In this document: one piece after another, positions 1 through 8,469 of the stretch | Layout of the letters: every line of letters starts with the position of its first letter | How positions within the stretch are numbered: the stretch's first letter is position 1 | Origin: Candidatus Helarchaeota archaeon | Lineage (GTDB): Archaea; Asgardarchaeota; Lokiarchaeia; Helarchaeales; HEL-GB-A | Direction of reading: 5' to 3' | Assembly: GCA_013375405.1 (NCBI GenBank) | Contig: JABXJU010000048.1 | Location: 1 to 23,010, forward strand | Length of the DNA: 23,010 nucleotides | Made by a program: the position numbers and the translations under genes | Notes under the pieces: generated by a model | Database searches by the model: none | Seen by the model: only the letters and a program-made list of their open reading frames with translations | Told to the model about the DNA's origin: nothing

Positions 1-637
1 AGCAAGTTCCTAATCCCAAAGTCTCAGCGCAAAACATTCCATATGTCATAGCAATGAGAGCATTTGCATAGTCTGAAGTACTGCCCGAATAAAGAATAAT
101 TATATGAGGGGCTTCATAAAATATTGGATCTATGCTCATTGCTCTTTTATCATTGAGCGATTTAGTGTATACTGCTGGCATAGTTGATTGTAATTCATTT
201 TGAATTAATTTTGACAGTGTTTTTATTTTTTCTTCATCTGAGATAATAAGACATTTCATTTGTCGGATATTGGCGCCAGTCGGAGCATATCTCATCGAAT
301 TTATGACCTTTTTAATTATCTCTTTTGGAACCTTTTTCTTTTTGTATTGTCTGATTGATCTTTTAGCACGTATTAAGTGGTACATTTGTTCGTATGAAAT
401 CAAAGTGCTAGGATCTTGAACCCCATCAAAGGATAATGCCTCATCTTTCATTTTTTTATAAAGTATCGCATTTTCCGGACAAACAGATATACAATGGCCA
501 CAATATATACAAATTTTAGAAGGATTAAAAATCACAAGCCCTTCTGCTTCATCCGTCTCAAAAATTGCACTAGGACATTCCCTTATACATTGTTTACAGT
601 TTGTACATTTTTCAATATCAATTCCTATAATTGGCAT
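1..637 (-). CDS. Ferredoxin-nitroreductase fusion protein (partial, C-terminus beyond window)
   Basis: The frame opens with ATG at 635-637 and stays open for 212 codons to the left edge, so the 3' end is missing. Residues 1-60 hold two 4Fe-4S motifs: Cys11, 14, 17 and 21 (CTNCKQCIRECP) and Cys43, 46, 49 and 53 (CIYCGHCISVCP). From about residue 90 a nitroreductase-family FMN domain begins, with the typical RSIRQYKKKKVP segment and the flavin-binding RYAPTGAN at 116-123. Such fusions are common in anaerobic archaea and bacteria and are thought to pass electrons from a ferredoxin module to FMN; the substrate is unknown. It is soluble, with no signal peptide seen. It lies 64 nt downstream of the DUF255 gene on the same strand and may be the last gene of the flavoprotein/thioredoxin run. 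The family call is firm; the physiological role is not. Confidence 0.9.
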   Translation of the reverse strand, partial: MPIIGIDIEKCTNCKQCIRECPSAIFETDEAEGLVIFNPSKICIYCGHCISVCPENAILYKKMKDEALSFDGVQDPSTLISYEQMYHLIRAKRSIRQYKKKKVPKEIIKKVINSMRYAPTGANIRQMKCLIISDEEKIKTLSKLIQNELQSTMPAVYTKSLNDKRAMSIDPIFYEAPHIIILYSGSTSDYANALIAMTYGMFCAETLGLGTC

Positions 638-701
638 AATTGATCTTGATTTCTTCTATATACTTATTCTTTTCTCAAATTGTAGTCCGCTACTATTTTC
701 T

Positions 702-2828
702 TCAAGTTAGGGCGAGTTGTTCTAACATTGCACTAACTTCAGTCACGGGTTTTTTGCAAAAGTCGTTAATACAAACATAGGCAGTTGCTTTCCCACCGAT
801 ACTTGGTTGCTTTTTCAGAAATTCCGCAATCTCATAAATTTCAGCCGATTCTTGATCTATGGGATTAAGCAGAACGATCTTGTTAGGTAAATATTTATTT
901 CTTAGGGCTTTTAACATCGCTTGGGTATCCGTTGAGTTAAGATCCCCTGTAATCATTACTTGGCAAGAGGGACTTATTGCGAATTCCAGTGCAACCATCA
1001 ATTGGGTAAATCCTATTGGTGTACTTTTGACTTCATTGGCAAAGGTTCGTCCGATGCGAGCTGCCTTTTCTCCGAACTCAGAGTTACCAGTGATTTGTTC
1101 CAAACGTAATAGATTTAACATTGCCACTGAATTCCCTGAAGGTACTGCGCCATCATAAATCTCTTTTTGACGGAATAGAAGTTTCTCAGCATCATCGGGA
1201 GTGAAATAGAATCCACCCCCTTCGTCATCCCAAAAGTGCTTCAGTATTTCTTCGTTCAATGTTAAAGCTTTCCGAAGATACGTTGCTTCAAAGGTAGTTT
1301 CATAGAGTTCGAGCAGTCCCCATATTAAAAACGTATAGTCATCAATATTTGCGAGAATGGCGGCTTCACCATCACGATATCGGTGTAAAAGGCGCCCATC
1401 AGACCTTTTTAATTGTTGAAAAATGAAATTTATAGCTTTCTGTGCTACTTCGATATATTCGGGTTCTTCGAAAACACGCGCCGCTTTGGCTAATGCAGCG
1501 ATCATTAAGCCATTCCAGTTTGTTAGAATCTTATCATCTTTATGGGGATGGGGACGTTTCTCACGTATTGGGAAGAGTTTTGTTCGAATTGCATCTACAC
1601 GTTTTGTTAGCTCATCTTTAGGGATCTTTAATTCAAGGGCAAGGTCAGCGAGTGATTTAGTGAAATGAAGGATATTTTCGCCTGTTCGTTCTTGAGTTGC
1701 TTGATCGAGAAAATTACCACCTTTCTTTATATTAAAGATTTTAGATGCTAAGGAACTCTCATCTTTTTCGTATATTTCTTGTAGCTCCTTCTCTGTCCAC
1801 AAGTAAAATTTTCCTTCAACCATTTTTCCCTCTTCATCTTCACTATCGGCATCCTCTGCAGAATAAAAACCACCCAAAGGGGAACTCATATTTCGTATAA
1901 CATAGGTAAAAATTTCCCGAGCAGTAGTTCTATAAGTCTCCCTTTTAGTGGCTTGATAAGCCTCCGTATAAGCCATCGCTAAGAGTGCCTGATCATAAAG
2001 CATCTTTTCAAAATGGGGGAGAAGCCAAAAATCATCTGTCGAATACCGATGAAATCCAAAACCAATTTGATCAAAAATACCGCCACGACGCATGGATTGG
2101 AGAGTTTTCTCAATCATATGAAGCGCATGTTCAGAACCTGTACGTTTCCAATAACGTAACAAAAAAAGGATATTATGAGGTGTTGGAAATTTAGGTGCTC
2201 CGCCAAATCCACCGTCATGCTTATCAAAACGCTTTACTAATTGAGTATATGCAGTAGCTAAGGTGAGCTCTCCTAGAGCTTCAACCTGTGAGGTAGTTGC
2301 TACCTTTTGAAGAGCTTGTGAAATGGTATCAGCGGAGTTTAGAGCTTCTTCTCGCTTGTTTATCCAATAATCTCTTATTGTAGGTATTAATTCAAGAATA
2401 CCAGCGCTACCAAATCGTCCCTTTTTCGGTATATAGGTTGCCGCAAAAAAAGGTTTTTTTTCTGGAGTCATGATGATTGTGAGAGGCCAGCCGCCGCGCC
2501 CGGTCATTGCTTGACACACTGTCATGTATATTTTATCAATATCAGGACGTTCTTCACGATCTACTTTAATCGAAACAAAAGATTCATTCATTAATTTAGC
2601 CACTTCAGGATCTTCAAAGGATTCCCTTTCCATTACATGACACCAGTGGCAGGTACTATACCCAATCGATAAAAATATCGGCTTATCTTCTCTACGCGCC
2701 TTTTCAAAGGCATCCGCACCCCAAGGATACCAATCCACTGGATTGTAGGCATGTTGGAGAAGGTACGGGCTTTTTTCGGTGATAAGTTGGTTAGATTTCT
2801 TTGATTTAGATTCTATAATAAGTTTCAC
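702..2828 (-). CDS. DUF255 thioredoxin-domain protein (YyaL/SPATA20 family)
   Basis: A 708-residue protein, close to the usual family length of roughly 650-700. The N-terminal region (about 12-170) is the DUF255 thioredoxin-like domain, with the family opening [19 protein letters not shown] and the redox pair Cys60-His-Trp-Cys63 within [10 protein letters not shown]. The rest is expected to form the alpha/alpha six-barrel seen in this family, related in fold to N-acylglucosamine 2-epimerases; the motifs [25 protein letters not shown] and [14 protein letters not shown] are typical. The biochemical function is unsettled in all lineages, so none is assigned. ATG at 2826-2828 is chosen because the conserved N-terminus follows at once. 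There is no good ribosome-binding site, but a TATA-like stretch lies about 40-50 bp upstream. A cluster of repeats sits further upstream at 2884-2973. Stop is TGA. Confidence 0.93.
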   Translation of the reverse strand: MKLIIESKSKKSNQLITEKSPYLLQHAYNPVDWYPWGADAFEKARREDKPIFLSIGYSTCHWCHVMERESFEDPEVAKLMNESFVSIKVDREERPDIDKIYMTVCQAMTGRGGWPLTIIMTPEKKPFFAATYIPKKGRFGSAGILELIPTIRDYWINKREEALNSADTISQALQKVATTSQVEALGELTLATAYTQLVKRFDKHDGGFGGAPKFPTPHNILFLLRYWKRTGSEHALHMIEKTLQSMRRGGIFDQIGFGFHRYSTDDFWLLPHFEKMLYDQALLAMAYTEAYQATKRETYRTTAREIFTYVIRNMSSPLGGFYSAEDADSEDEEGKMVEGKFYLWTEKELQEIYEKDESSLASKIFNIKKGGNFLDQATQERTGENILHFTKSLADLALELKIPKDELTKRVDAIRTKLFPIREKRPHPHKDDKILTNWNGLMIAALAKAARVFEEPEYIEVAQKAINFIFQQLKRSDGRLLHRYRDGEAAILANIDDYTFLIWGLLELYETTFEATYLRKALTLNEEILKHFWDDEGGGFYFTPDDAEKLLFRQKEIYDGAVPSGNSVAMLNLLRLEQITGNSEFGEKAARIGRTFANEVKSTPIGFTQLMVALEFAISPSCQVMITGDLNSTDTQAMLKALRNKYLPNKIVLLNPIDQESAEIYEIAEFLKKQPSIGGKATAYVCINDFCKKPVTEVSAMLEQLALT

Positions 2829-2883
2829 ATCCGCTCAATAGCAAAATAATCAAAACTTAATGGTGTAAAAATAAATAGGCAAT

Positions 2884-2973
2884 TAATTCTTACAGAATTA
2901 CTAATTCTATAATTTGGTCAATCATTTGTTTTGGCTATTAATTCTATGATTTGGTCAATTATTTGAAGAATTA
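2884..2973. repeat. Cluster of direct and inverted TAATTCT repeats upstream of the DUF255 gene
   Basis: Two 27-bp direct repeats, 2902-2928 and 2939-2965, match at 25 of 27 positions with a 37-bp period; both contain TAATTCTAT and ATTTGGTCAAT. The shorter word TAATTCT occurs at 2884, 2902 and 2939, and its reverse complement AGAATTA at 2894-2900 and 2967-2973. That makes five copies in 90 bp, including the dyad TAATTCT-TAC-AGAATTA (2884-2900). The array sits upstream of a TATA-like stretch of the DUF255 gene and downstream of the archaeoflavoprotein stop. An operator array for a transcription factor is the simplest reading; no factor is identified. Confidence 0.7.
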
Positions 2974-3018
2974 CACTCCATTCTCTTGCCTAGTTATCTA
3001 TATTGCCTGTAATCCCAA

Positions 3019-3564
3019 TTAAATCGTATTTTTAATTACGTTATAAATATCTTCATAATTTTTTAAGATAATGACATCTTCCATTTGTCGTAACTGTTCG
3101 ATATTCTCCAAATCAATTCTTCGATTTTTTAAGACGAAGGTTTTGCCACTCGGTAAGACTGTTGTAGTATCTGGGCGTTCTTGATCAGTAGGGAATATAT
3201 AAACCTTTTGGGCTCCCTTTAAAGCCTGGGCAACGCCATTTGAGATTAGTGAATCCGCGATTCCATATGTAATCTTGGCAACGGTATTCCCACTAACTGG
3301 GGATATGACAATATAATCAAAATACCCCGTTTGCATTTTTCCAACAATGAATGGACTATTTGGACCTTTTTCTACCTTAACATCCTTTAAATTATCACGT
3401 AATTTCTTCAGCATTTTATAAAATTTTAAAATTAGTTCACCATTCTTTGAAAGAATTACTGTAATTTTTAATTCGAAATCGTTTTGAATTTTGATGATTA
3501 AATCCACAATTTCTTCAATATGATCTCCCGAACCGGTTATTCCCCATAATAATTTCTTTACCAT
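3019..3564 (-). CDS. Archaeoflavoprotein (AfpA/MJ0208-like, flavoprotein superfamily)
   Basis: A 181-residue flavoprotein of the FMN-binding superfamily that also holds UbiX/Dfp-type enzymes and DmrB. The N-terminus KLLWGITGSGDHIEEIVDL (residues 4-22) is the characteristic archaeoflavoprotein opening, and SPVSGNTVAKITYGIADSL (89-107) matches the conserved flavin-binding segment. The late segment RRIDLENIEQLRQMEDVIIL is also typical. The A. fulgidus relative has been described as accepting electrons from ferredoxin, and DmrB relatives reduce dihydromethanopterin. I cannot decide between these, so only the family is assigned. It lies 28 nt downstream of an iron-sulfur flavoprotein gene on the same strand, suggesting a two-gene operon for ferredoxin-linked electron transfer. 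Start ATG at 3562-3564; a weak GGGTTGATC lies just upstream. Confidence 0.85.
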   Translation of the reverse strand: MVKKLLWGITGSGDHIEEIVDLIIKIQNDFELKITVILSKNGELILKFYKMLKKLRDNLKDVKVEKGPNSPFIVGKMQTGYFDYIVISPVSGNTVAKITYGIADSLISNGVAQALKGAQKVYIFPTDQERPDTTTVLPSGKTFVLKNRRIDLENIEQLRQMEDVIILKNYEDIYNVIKNTI

Positions 3565-3592
3565 ATGATCAACCCGAATCTCGTTCTTGAGT

Positions 3593-4207
3593 TTAAAGGA
3601 TCTTTTTTGCGAGTTTAATTAATTTATTTACTGATTTATGGACTGTTTTAATCCCTTCCTCATCCTCCATAGCACCTTGAGCGCCTTTATCTTTTGACCA
3701 AACGGTCCCCCCAATATTCGCTCCGAAAAATCCACCACTGACTGCAATTATTCCATTTAAAACATAAAAATCTAAAATAGTATGGATCGTGGATTCTTGT
3801 CCTCCGACTCTATCACCACCAACCGCGATGGCAATTCCTAATTTATTTTGAAACACGTTAGGGTCTGCAGCGACTAAAGCACGTGTTCGATCTAGAATTA
3901 CCTTTAATTGACCTGAAATATTGCCCTGATAGACTGGACTGCCCATTATATAGGCATCTGCTTTAATAAATTTGGGATATAATTCATTCATATCGTCCTT
4001 ATGGACACAACCCTTCTTTTCTCTTATACAATAGTCACAGTGGATGCAAAAATTTATTTTTCTCCCTTTAGCTGAAAAATAATCCGTCTCAATACTTTCA
4101 AATTTGGTTTTTGCATGATTTAAAGCTTCTCTCACAGCATAATCCGTGGAACCTGTTCTAGGACTTCCTGAAATACCTAATAAGTGAATTATTTTTGAAG
4201 TACTCAT
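3593..4207 (-). CDS. Iron-sulfur flavoprotein (Isf-like NADPH-dependent FMN reductase family)
   Basis: A flavodoxin-fold protein of about 204 residues. The phosphate-binding loop of the FMN site is GISGSPRTGSTDY near residues 11-23. Four cysteines at 54, 57, 60 and 67 form the compact C-x2-C-x2-C-x6-C motif (CIHCDYC, then Cys67) that defines the methanogen Isf family and binds a 4Fe-4S cluster. MGSPVYQGNISGQLKVILDR is the usual NADPH-FMN-reductase signature. Such proteins shuttle electrons between ferredoxin and one- or two-electron acceptors, including oxygen and peroxide in methanogens. The open frame extends to a TTG at 4228, but the ATG at 4205-4207 puts the flavin-loop strand at the usual distance. 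A GTG at 4214-4216 preceded by GAGGGAATTA is also possible. It probably shares an operon with the archaeoflavoprotein and is divergent from acetyl-CoA synthetase. Confidence 0.88.
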   Translation of the reverse strand: MSTSKIIHLLGISGSPRTGSTDYAVREALNHAKTKFESIETDYFSAKGRKINFCIHCDYCIREKKGCVHKDDMNELYPKFIKADAYIMGSPVYQGNISGQLKVILDRTRALVAADPNVFQNKLGIAIAVGGDRVGGQESTIHTILDFYVLNGIIAVSGGFFGANIGGTVWSKDKGAQGAMEDEEGIKTVHKSVNKLIKLAKKIL

Positions 4208-4237
4208 ATTATTCACTAATTCCCTCAACCTTGGATT

Positions 4238-4349
4238 TTATATTTAGTAATTTTTAGGCAAAATTTGCTGTTAACTATATACAACATTATTTGTTCCTTT
4301 AGCTAATAGGTTTTCGTTATATTTAGTAATTTAAAGCAAATTTCGCTTT
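4238..4349. promoter_or_regulatory. Divergent promoter region with two copies of a TATA-plus-dyad element
   Basis: An exact 16-bp word, TTATATTTAGTAATTT, occurs at 4238-4253 and again at 4317-4332, 79 bp apart. Each copy is followed by a dyad: GCAAAATTTGC (4258-4268) after the first, and AAAGC...GCTTT (4333-4349) after the second. The second copy could supply the TATA box of the acetyl-CoA synthetase gene, with the dyad lying on the predicted transcription start. The first copy, read on the minus strand as AAATATAA, lies about 25 bp before the likely start of the iron-sulfur flavoprotein gene. A shared regulator of the two divergent units is inferred from this geometry alone. Confidence 0.5.
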
Positions 4350-4394
4350 TAAATCGAATTGATTTTTAAAAAAAAGAACAGGAGGTATTAAAAA

Positions 4395-6377
4395 ATGAGT
4401 GAAGAAAAAACCATTACTTCTCTACTAACCGAAAAAAGAGTCATCGAACCTCCTAAGGAACTTTCGGAAGCGGCTTGGATTAAGAGCATGGACCAATATC
4501 GAGAGATGTGGAAAGAATCAATAGAGAATCCTGAAAAATTTTGGGGGAAGCTCGTAGATTCCCTCGATTGGGGGAAGAAACCTACAAAAATTTGGGATGG
4601 ATCTAAATTTCCGCCCGTTGCGCAATGGTTTGTGGATGGCAAACTGAATGCGGCGTATAATGCAGTAGATAGGCACATAAAGGCAGGAAAAGGGGAAAAA
4701 GTAGCAATTTATTGGGAGGGCGATGATCCAAGTGAATCTAGAACTTATACTTACAATGATTTACTAGAAGAATTGTGCAGGTTCGGAAATGTTTTATTGA
4801 AATACGGATTGAAAAAAGGAGACCGCGTTGTTATCTGGTTGCCGATGGTTCCGGAACTTGTCATTGCAATGTTGGGAGCAGCACGTTTTGGGATCATTCA
4901 CAGTGTTGTGTTTGCAGGATTTTCAGCTGAAGCGGTTAAAGACCGTATTATCAATTCTGGAGCAAGGATTCTAATAACCGCAGATGGAACTTTTCGGGGT
5001 GGTAAAAAAATCCCGTTAAAGGAAACTGTTCATAAGCTTTTGGAAGAAACGCCAACTATCGAAAGAGTAATTGTAGTTAAACGCACTGGAATGGACATTC
5101 CAATGAAAGAGGGACGCGATACATGGTGGCATGATGAAGTACAAGATCAGCCAACCGAATGTATCTATGAAGAAATGGATGCCGAGGATCCACTGTTTAT
5201 ACTCTATACAAGTGGTACTACTGGAAAGCCGAAAGGTGTTGTTCACACAACAGCTGGGTATCTAATGTATGCTTCATTCTCACATAAAACAATCTTTGAT
5301 ATCCACGAGGATACCGTTTTCTTCTGCTCTGCAGATATCGGATGGATTACTGGACACACTTATATCGTCTATGGCCCTCTATTGAATGGCGCGACAGAAG
5401 TTATGTTTGAAGGTGTCCCTACTTACCCTACTTATGAACGTTATTGGGAAATTATCGAGAAATACAAGGTAAATGTCTTCTATACTGCACCGACAGCTAT
5501 TCGACTCCTGATGAAAGAAGGTGATGAACTACCTTTAAAGCACGATCTAAGTAGTCTTCGTGTTTTGGGTAGTGTAGGGGAACCGATAAACCCCGAAGCT
5601 TGGATGTGGTTTTACAAAGTAATTGGTAAGGAGAAAAGTCCGATTGTTGATACTTGGTGGCAAACTGAAACTGGGGGTATAATGATTACGCCATTTCCAG
5701 GTGCAACGCCCTTAAAGCCTGGGGCTGCCTCATTCCCATTCTTTGGAGTAAAGGCTGAAATCTTTAGAGATGATGGTAGCCCTGCAGATATAAACGAAGG
5801 GGGTTACTTGGTTATTACTTCTGCCTGGCCCGGTATGTTACGGGGAGTCTGGCAAAATCCAGAACGCTTTCAGAAGACTTATTGGAGTAAGTTTCCAGGG
5901 AAATACTACAGCGGAGATGGAGCGCGCATGGATGAAGATGGCTACATTTGGATTCTTGGAAGACTAGATGACGTAATAAAAGTTTCTGGTCATAGAATTG
6001 GGACAATGGAAGTTGAAAGTGCCTTAGTAAGCCATCCTGATGTGGCAGAGGCAGCAGTTGTCCCAGTAGAGCATAAAATTAAAGGACAAGCAATTTTTGC
6101 TTATGTTATATTGAAAAAGGGTATTGAGCCATCCGAAGAATTGAAAAAGGAACTTAAAGTACATGTACGGAAGGAAATTGGACCAATCGCGAAACCAGAA
6201 GCAATAGAATTTACACCGTCACTACCAAAAACTAGAAGCGGTAAAATAATGCGCCGAATACTTAAAGCTATCGTAAATGAAACTGATGTTGGGAACATCA
6301 CAACTCTAGCTAATCCTGATGTCGTAAAAGAACTTTGGAATGCCTACAAAACTACAAAAACTGCTGCTTCCTCTTAA
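4395..6377 (+). CDS. acsA: Acetyl-CoA synthetase, AMP-forming
   Basis: A 660-residue acyl-adenylate-forming enzyme, close to the usual length of about 650, that makes acetyl-CoA from acetate, ATP and CoA through acetyl-AMP. The P-loop-like motif YTSGTTGKPKGVVH starts at residue 271. VDTWWQTETGG contains the Trp that shapes the small acetate pocket, supporting acetate over longer acids. YYSGDGARMDEDGYIWILGR is the hinge region. PKTRSGKIMRR near the C-terminus places the catalytic and acetylatable lysine at residue 617. A strong ribosome-binding site, GGAGGT at 4381-4386, stands 8 nt before the ATG. Five nucleotides separate its stop from the converging succinyl-CoA synthetase beta gene. It probably supplies acetyl-CoA to the TCA enzymes encoded next door and to the thiolase further along. 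Confidence 0.96.
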   Translation: MSEEKTITSLLTEKRVIEPPKELSEAAWIKSMDQYREMWKESIENPEKFWGKLVDSLDWGKKPTKIWDGSKFPPVAQWFVDGKLNAAYNAVDRHIKAGKGEKVAIYWEGDDPSESRTYTYNDLLEELCRFGNVLLKYGLKKGDRVVIWLPMVPELVIAMLGAARFGIIHSVVFAGFSAEAVKDRIINSGARILITADGTFRGGKKIPLKETVHKLLEETPTIERVIVVKRTGMDIPMKEGRDTWWHDEVQDQPTECIYEEMDAEDPLFILYTSGTTGKPKGVVHTTAGYLMYASFSHKTIFDIHEDTVFFCSADIGWITGHTYIVYGPLLNGATEVMFEGVPTYPTYERYWEIIEKYKVNVFYTAPTAIRLLMKEGDELPLKHDLSSLRVLGSVGEPINPEAWMWFYKVIGKEKSPIVDTWWQTETGGIMITPFPGATPLKPGAASFPFFGVKAEIFRDDGSPADINEGGYLVITSAWPGMLRGVWQNPERFQKTYWSKFPGKYYSGDGARMDEDGYIWILGRLDDVIKVSGHRIGTMEVESALVSHPDVAEAAVVPVEHKIKGQAIFAYVILKKGIEPSEELKKELKVHVRKEIGPIAKPEAIEFTPSLPKTRSGKIMRRILKAIVNETDVGNITTLANPDVVKELWNAYKTTKTAASS

Positions 6378-6382
6378 TTTTT

Positions 6383-7492
6383 TTATTCCAAAAATTTCAT
6401 TAATGATTGAATTGCATCATCTAGCTCTCGGTGGATCGTGATATTATACGGCTTTAAAAGATCCTGACCTTCTCGCTCATTCGTCCCAATTAGGCGTAGT
6501 GAAAATTTGAAGGATTTATTTTCATTTAAGAATTTTATTAACCCTTTAGCAATTTCATCACAACGAGTTATTCCCCCAATTATATTAATAAGAATAACCT
6601 GGACTCTTTCATTACTTGTGATTATATTAAGAGCTTGATACATTCGTTCTGCATCGGCACCACCCCCAACATCCAGAAAATTTGCGGCCATTTTTCCATA
6701 TGATTGAACTGTATCAATAGTACCCATTACAAGCCCTGCTCCATTGCATATTACCCCTATATTCCCATCCAACTCTACATAAGACATATTCAACTTGCGT
6801 GCTCTTAATTCTAATGGATTTAAATAATACTCCAAGTTCTTTTTGAATTCTTGATGGCGGAATAAGGCATTATCATCTATATTCATTCGAGCATCAGCAA
6901 TGATGAGTTCGTGATTTAGGGTTTCAATTAACGGATTAATTTCGAATAATTCTGCGTCATAAGATCGTATGAATTTTAAAAAGTTAACAATCAACGACTT
7001 TAATTGGTTTTTGATATTTTCTTGCAAGTCAATATCTTTTATCAATTCTTCGCTTAGTTCATTTAAGTTCTTTGAAAATGTCGTGAATTGATGAATGATT
7101 ATTTTTTCTTTCGATTCCTTTGAAACTTGTTCGATACCAATTCCACCAGCTTCACTGAAGATGAAATTGATTAATTTCTCATTTCGATTAATAAGAAAAC
7201 CACAATAGTATTCTTTTAAAATCGAAAGCTTTTCTTCTAAAAGAAGTGTTTTCGGCAAATAACCTTTTATTGCTAATGAATTTAATTCAGGAATAATTGC
7301 TCTTGCTTCTTCAGGATTTCTCGCAAATTTTATTCCCCCTAATTTACCTCTGCCCCCAATAGGTACCTGCGATTTTATTACCATCGGATAAATTGAGGGA
7401 TTATTAAGATCTTCTAGCTTAAATTGTTTTGGAATAGGAAGATCCAAGTTTTTTAAAAGGTTTTTCACCTCAACTTCTAATAATCTTACCAT
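6383..7492 (-). CDS. sucC: Succinyl-CoA synthetase (ADP/GDP-forming), beta subunit
   Basis: A 369-residue ATP-grasp subunit, slightly shorter than the usual 385-400, that binds the nucleotide and succinate sides of the reversible succinyl-CoA ligase reaction. Visible family motifs are KSQVPIGGRGKLGGIKFA in the ATP-grasp domain, FEINPLIE and ADARMNIDDNALFRHQEF (Mg-nucleotide site), GNIGVICNGAGLVMGTIDT, and NFLDVGGGADAERMYQAL plus NIIGGITRCDEIAKGL in the C-terminal CoA-ligase domain. The sequence drifts from typical bacterial SucC, so a related carboxylate such as malate (MtkA-like) cannot be excluded; the aconitase and fumarase neighbours favour succinate. It starts 13 nt after the alpha-subunit stop, with GGGAG about 8 nt before its ATG. 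The alpha-before-beta order is the reverse of the familiar sucCD operon. Confidence 0.9.
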   Translation of the reverse strand: MVRLLEVEVKNLLKNLDLPIPKQFKLEDLNNPSIYPMVIKSQVPIGGRGKLGGIKFARNPEEARAIIPELNSLAIKGYLPKTLLLEEKLSILKEYYCGFLINRNEKLINFIFSEAGGIGIEQVSKESKEKIIIHQFTTFSKNLNELSEELIKDIDLQENIKNQLKSLIVNFLKFIRSYDAELFEINPLIETLNHELIIADARMNIDDNALFRHQEFKKNLEYYLNPLELRARKLNMSYVELDGNIGVICNGAGLVMGTIDTVQSYGKMAANFLDVGGGADAERMYQALNIITSNERVQVILINIIGGITRCDEIAKGLIKFLNENKSFKFSLRLIGTNEREGQDLLKPYNITIHRELDDAIQSLMKFLE

Positions 7493-7505
7493 TTCAAAAC
7501 TCCCT

Positions 7506-8378
7506 TCACTTATATCTTTTAATTATGTTTTTGATTTCAGTGGGATATTTTGCAATTTTGACGCCTACAGATTCTAAAATGTCTATTTTATGTTGTGCAG
7601 TCCCCTCACCGCCTGAAGTTATTAAAGCCCCTGCATGTCCAAATCTTTTTCCTTTTACATTGATAGTTCTTCCAGCGATAAACCCAATTACAGGTTTGGA
7701 CAGCTTTTTGATATGTTCAGCGCTTGCTTCTTCCAAACCCCCACCAATTTCCCCAATCAGGATAATTAATTCCGTATCATCATCGTTTTCAAATTTCTCC
7801 AAAACATCTGTAAAGGTTGGACCAATTAAGGGATCTCCACCAATACCAATAGCGGTAGATATTCCTCTATTTGAATATTTTACACTTAAAGCAATTTCGT
7901 ATGATAAAGTCCCACTTCTGGAACATATCCCGACATTTCCCGAGGGAAAAAAATGGCTGGGCATAATACCTACTTTGCATTTATATTTAGGAGAAATGAT
8001 TCCAGGAGAATTAGGACCTATAACGTAAATATTCTTTTCGGATGCATAATTGATTATTTCCAATGAATCTAAAAGAGGAATCCCTTCAGTAATGATAATC
8101 ATCAATGGAATTTGATTGTTAATAGCTTCCAAGGCTGCGTTTTTACAAAATTTAGCTGGTACAAATAAGATTGTTGTATTTATCTCAGGATGTGACTCAA
8201 CCGCTTCTTTTACAGAATTATAGATCGGAATATTCATTAAGGATGTCCCACCTTTTCCTGGAGTAACACCTGCTACTATTTTCGTGCCATAATCTAACAT
8301 CGCTTTAGTATGAAAACGGCCTTGGGTTCCAGTAATTCCTTGAACTAAAACGAGTGTATTTTCGTTGAGTAAGAACAT
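7506..8378 (-). CDS. sucD: Succinyl-CoA synthetase (ADP/GDP-forming), alpha subunit
   Basis: A 290-residue subunit of normal length that carries the CoA-binding Rossmann domain and the phosphorylated histidine. QGITGTQGRFHTKAMLDYGT (residues 13-32) is the N-terminal CoA-binding loop. GPNSPGIISP (121-130) and GICSRSGTLSYEIA are conserved. IGEIGGGLEEASAEH includes the Glu that helps orient the histidine. GHAGALITSGGEGTAQHK contains the active-site His248. Start ATG at 8376-8378 sits directly after an AAGG, so a short or absent leader is likely. It is first in the operon with the beta subunit and divergent from aconitase across about 90 bp. Assignment to succinate rather than malate or citrate rests on the neighbours and overall similarity. 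Confidence 0.92.
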   Translation of the reverse strand: MFLLNENTLVLVQGITGTQGRFHTKAMLDYGTKIVAGVTPGKGGTSLMNIPIYNSVKEAVESHPEINTTILFVPAKFCKNAALEAINNQIPLMIIITEGIPLLDSLEIINYASEKNIYVIGPNSPGIISPKYKCKVGIMPSHFFPSGNVGICSRSGTLSYEIALSVKYSNRGISTAIGIGGDPLIGPTFTDVLEKFENDDDTELIILIGEIGGGLEEASAEHIKKLSKPVIGFIAGRTINVKGKRFGHAGALITSGGEGTAQHKIDILESVGVKIAKYPTEIKNIIKRYK

Positions 8379-8429
8379 CCTTATTCCTATTTTTTTAAAT
8401 TATTCAGATCTATAATTGATTTGATGATA

Positions 8430-8469
8430 AGGTTTTTTTAAAAATATTAGAGGTTTAGATTATTTAATC
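8430..8469 (+). promoter_or_regulatory. Putative promoter for leaderless aconitase transcript
   Basis: A run TTTTTTTAAAAATATT at 8433-8448 is a fair archaeal TATA-like element. It ends about 22 bp before the aconitase ATG, so initiation would fall at or just before the start codon. The only purine-rich stretch, AGAGG, is too far from the ATG to act as a normal ribosome-binding site, which fits a leaderless message. The divergent sucD promoter would lie in the same 90-bp gap, with CTATAATT near 8410-8417 a candidate. Confidence 0.35.

Noticed and set aside
4208..4228. Upstream TTG start for the iron-sulfur flavoprotein
   Set aside because: It adds seven residues before the ATG without family support or a suitably placed ribosome-binding site; the GTG at 4214-4216 or the ATG at 4205-4207 is more plausible.
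7525..8028. A 167-codon plus-strand open frame
   Set aside because: It lies wholly inside the alpha subunit of succinyl-CoA synthetase on the other strand, has no recognisable domain, and is explained by the strong coding signal of that gene.
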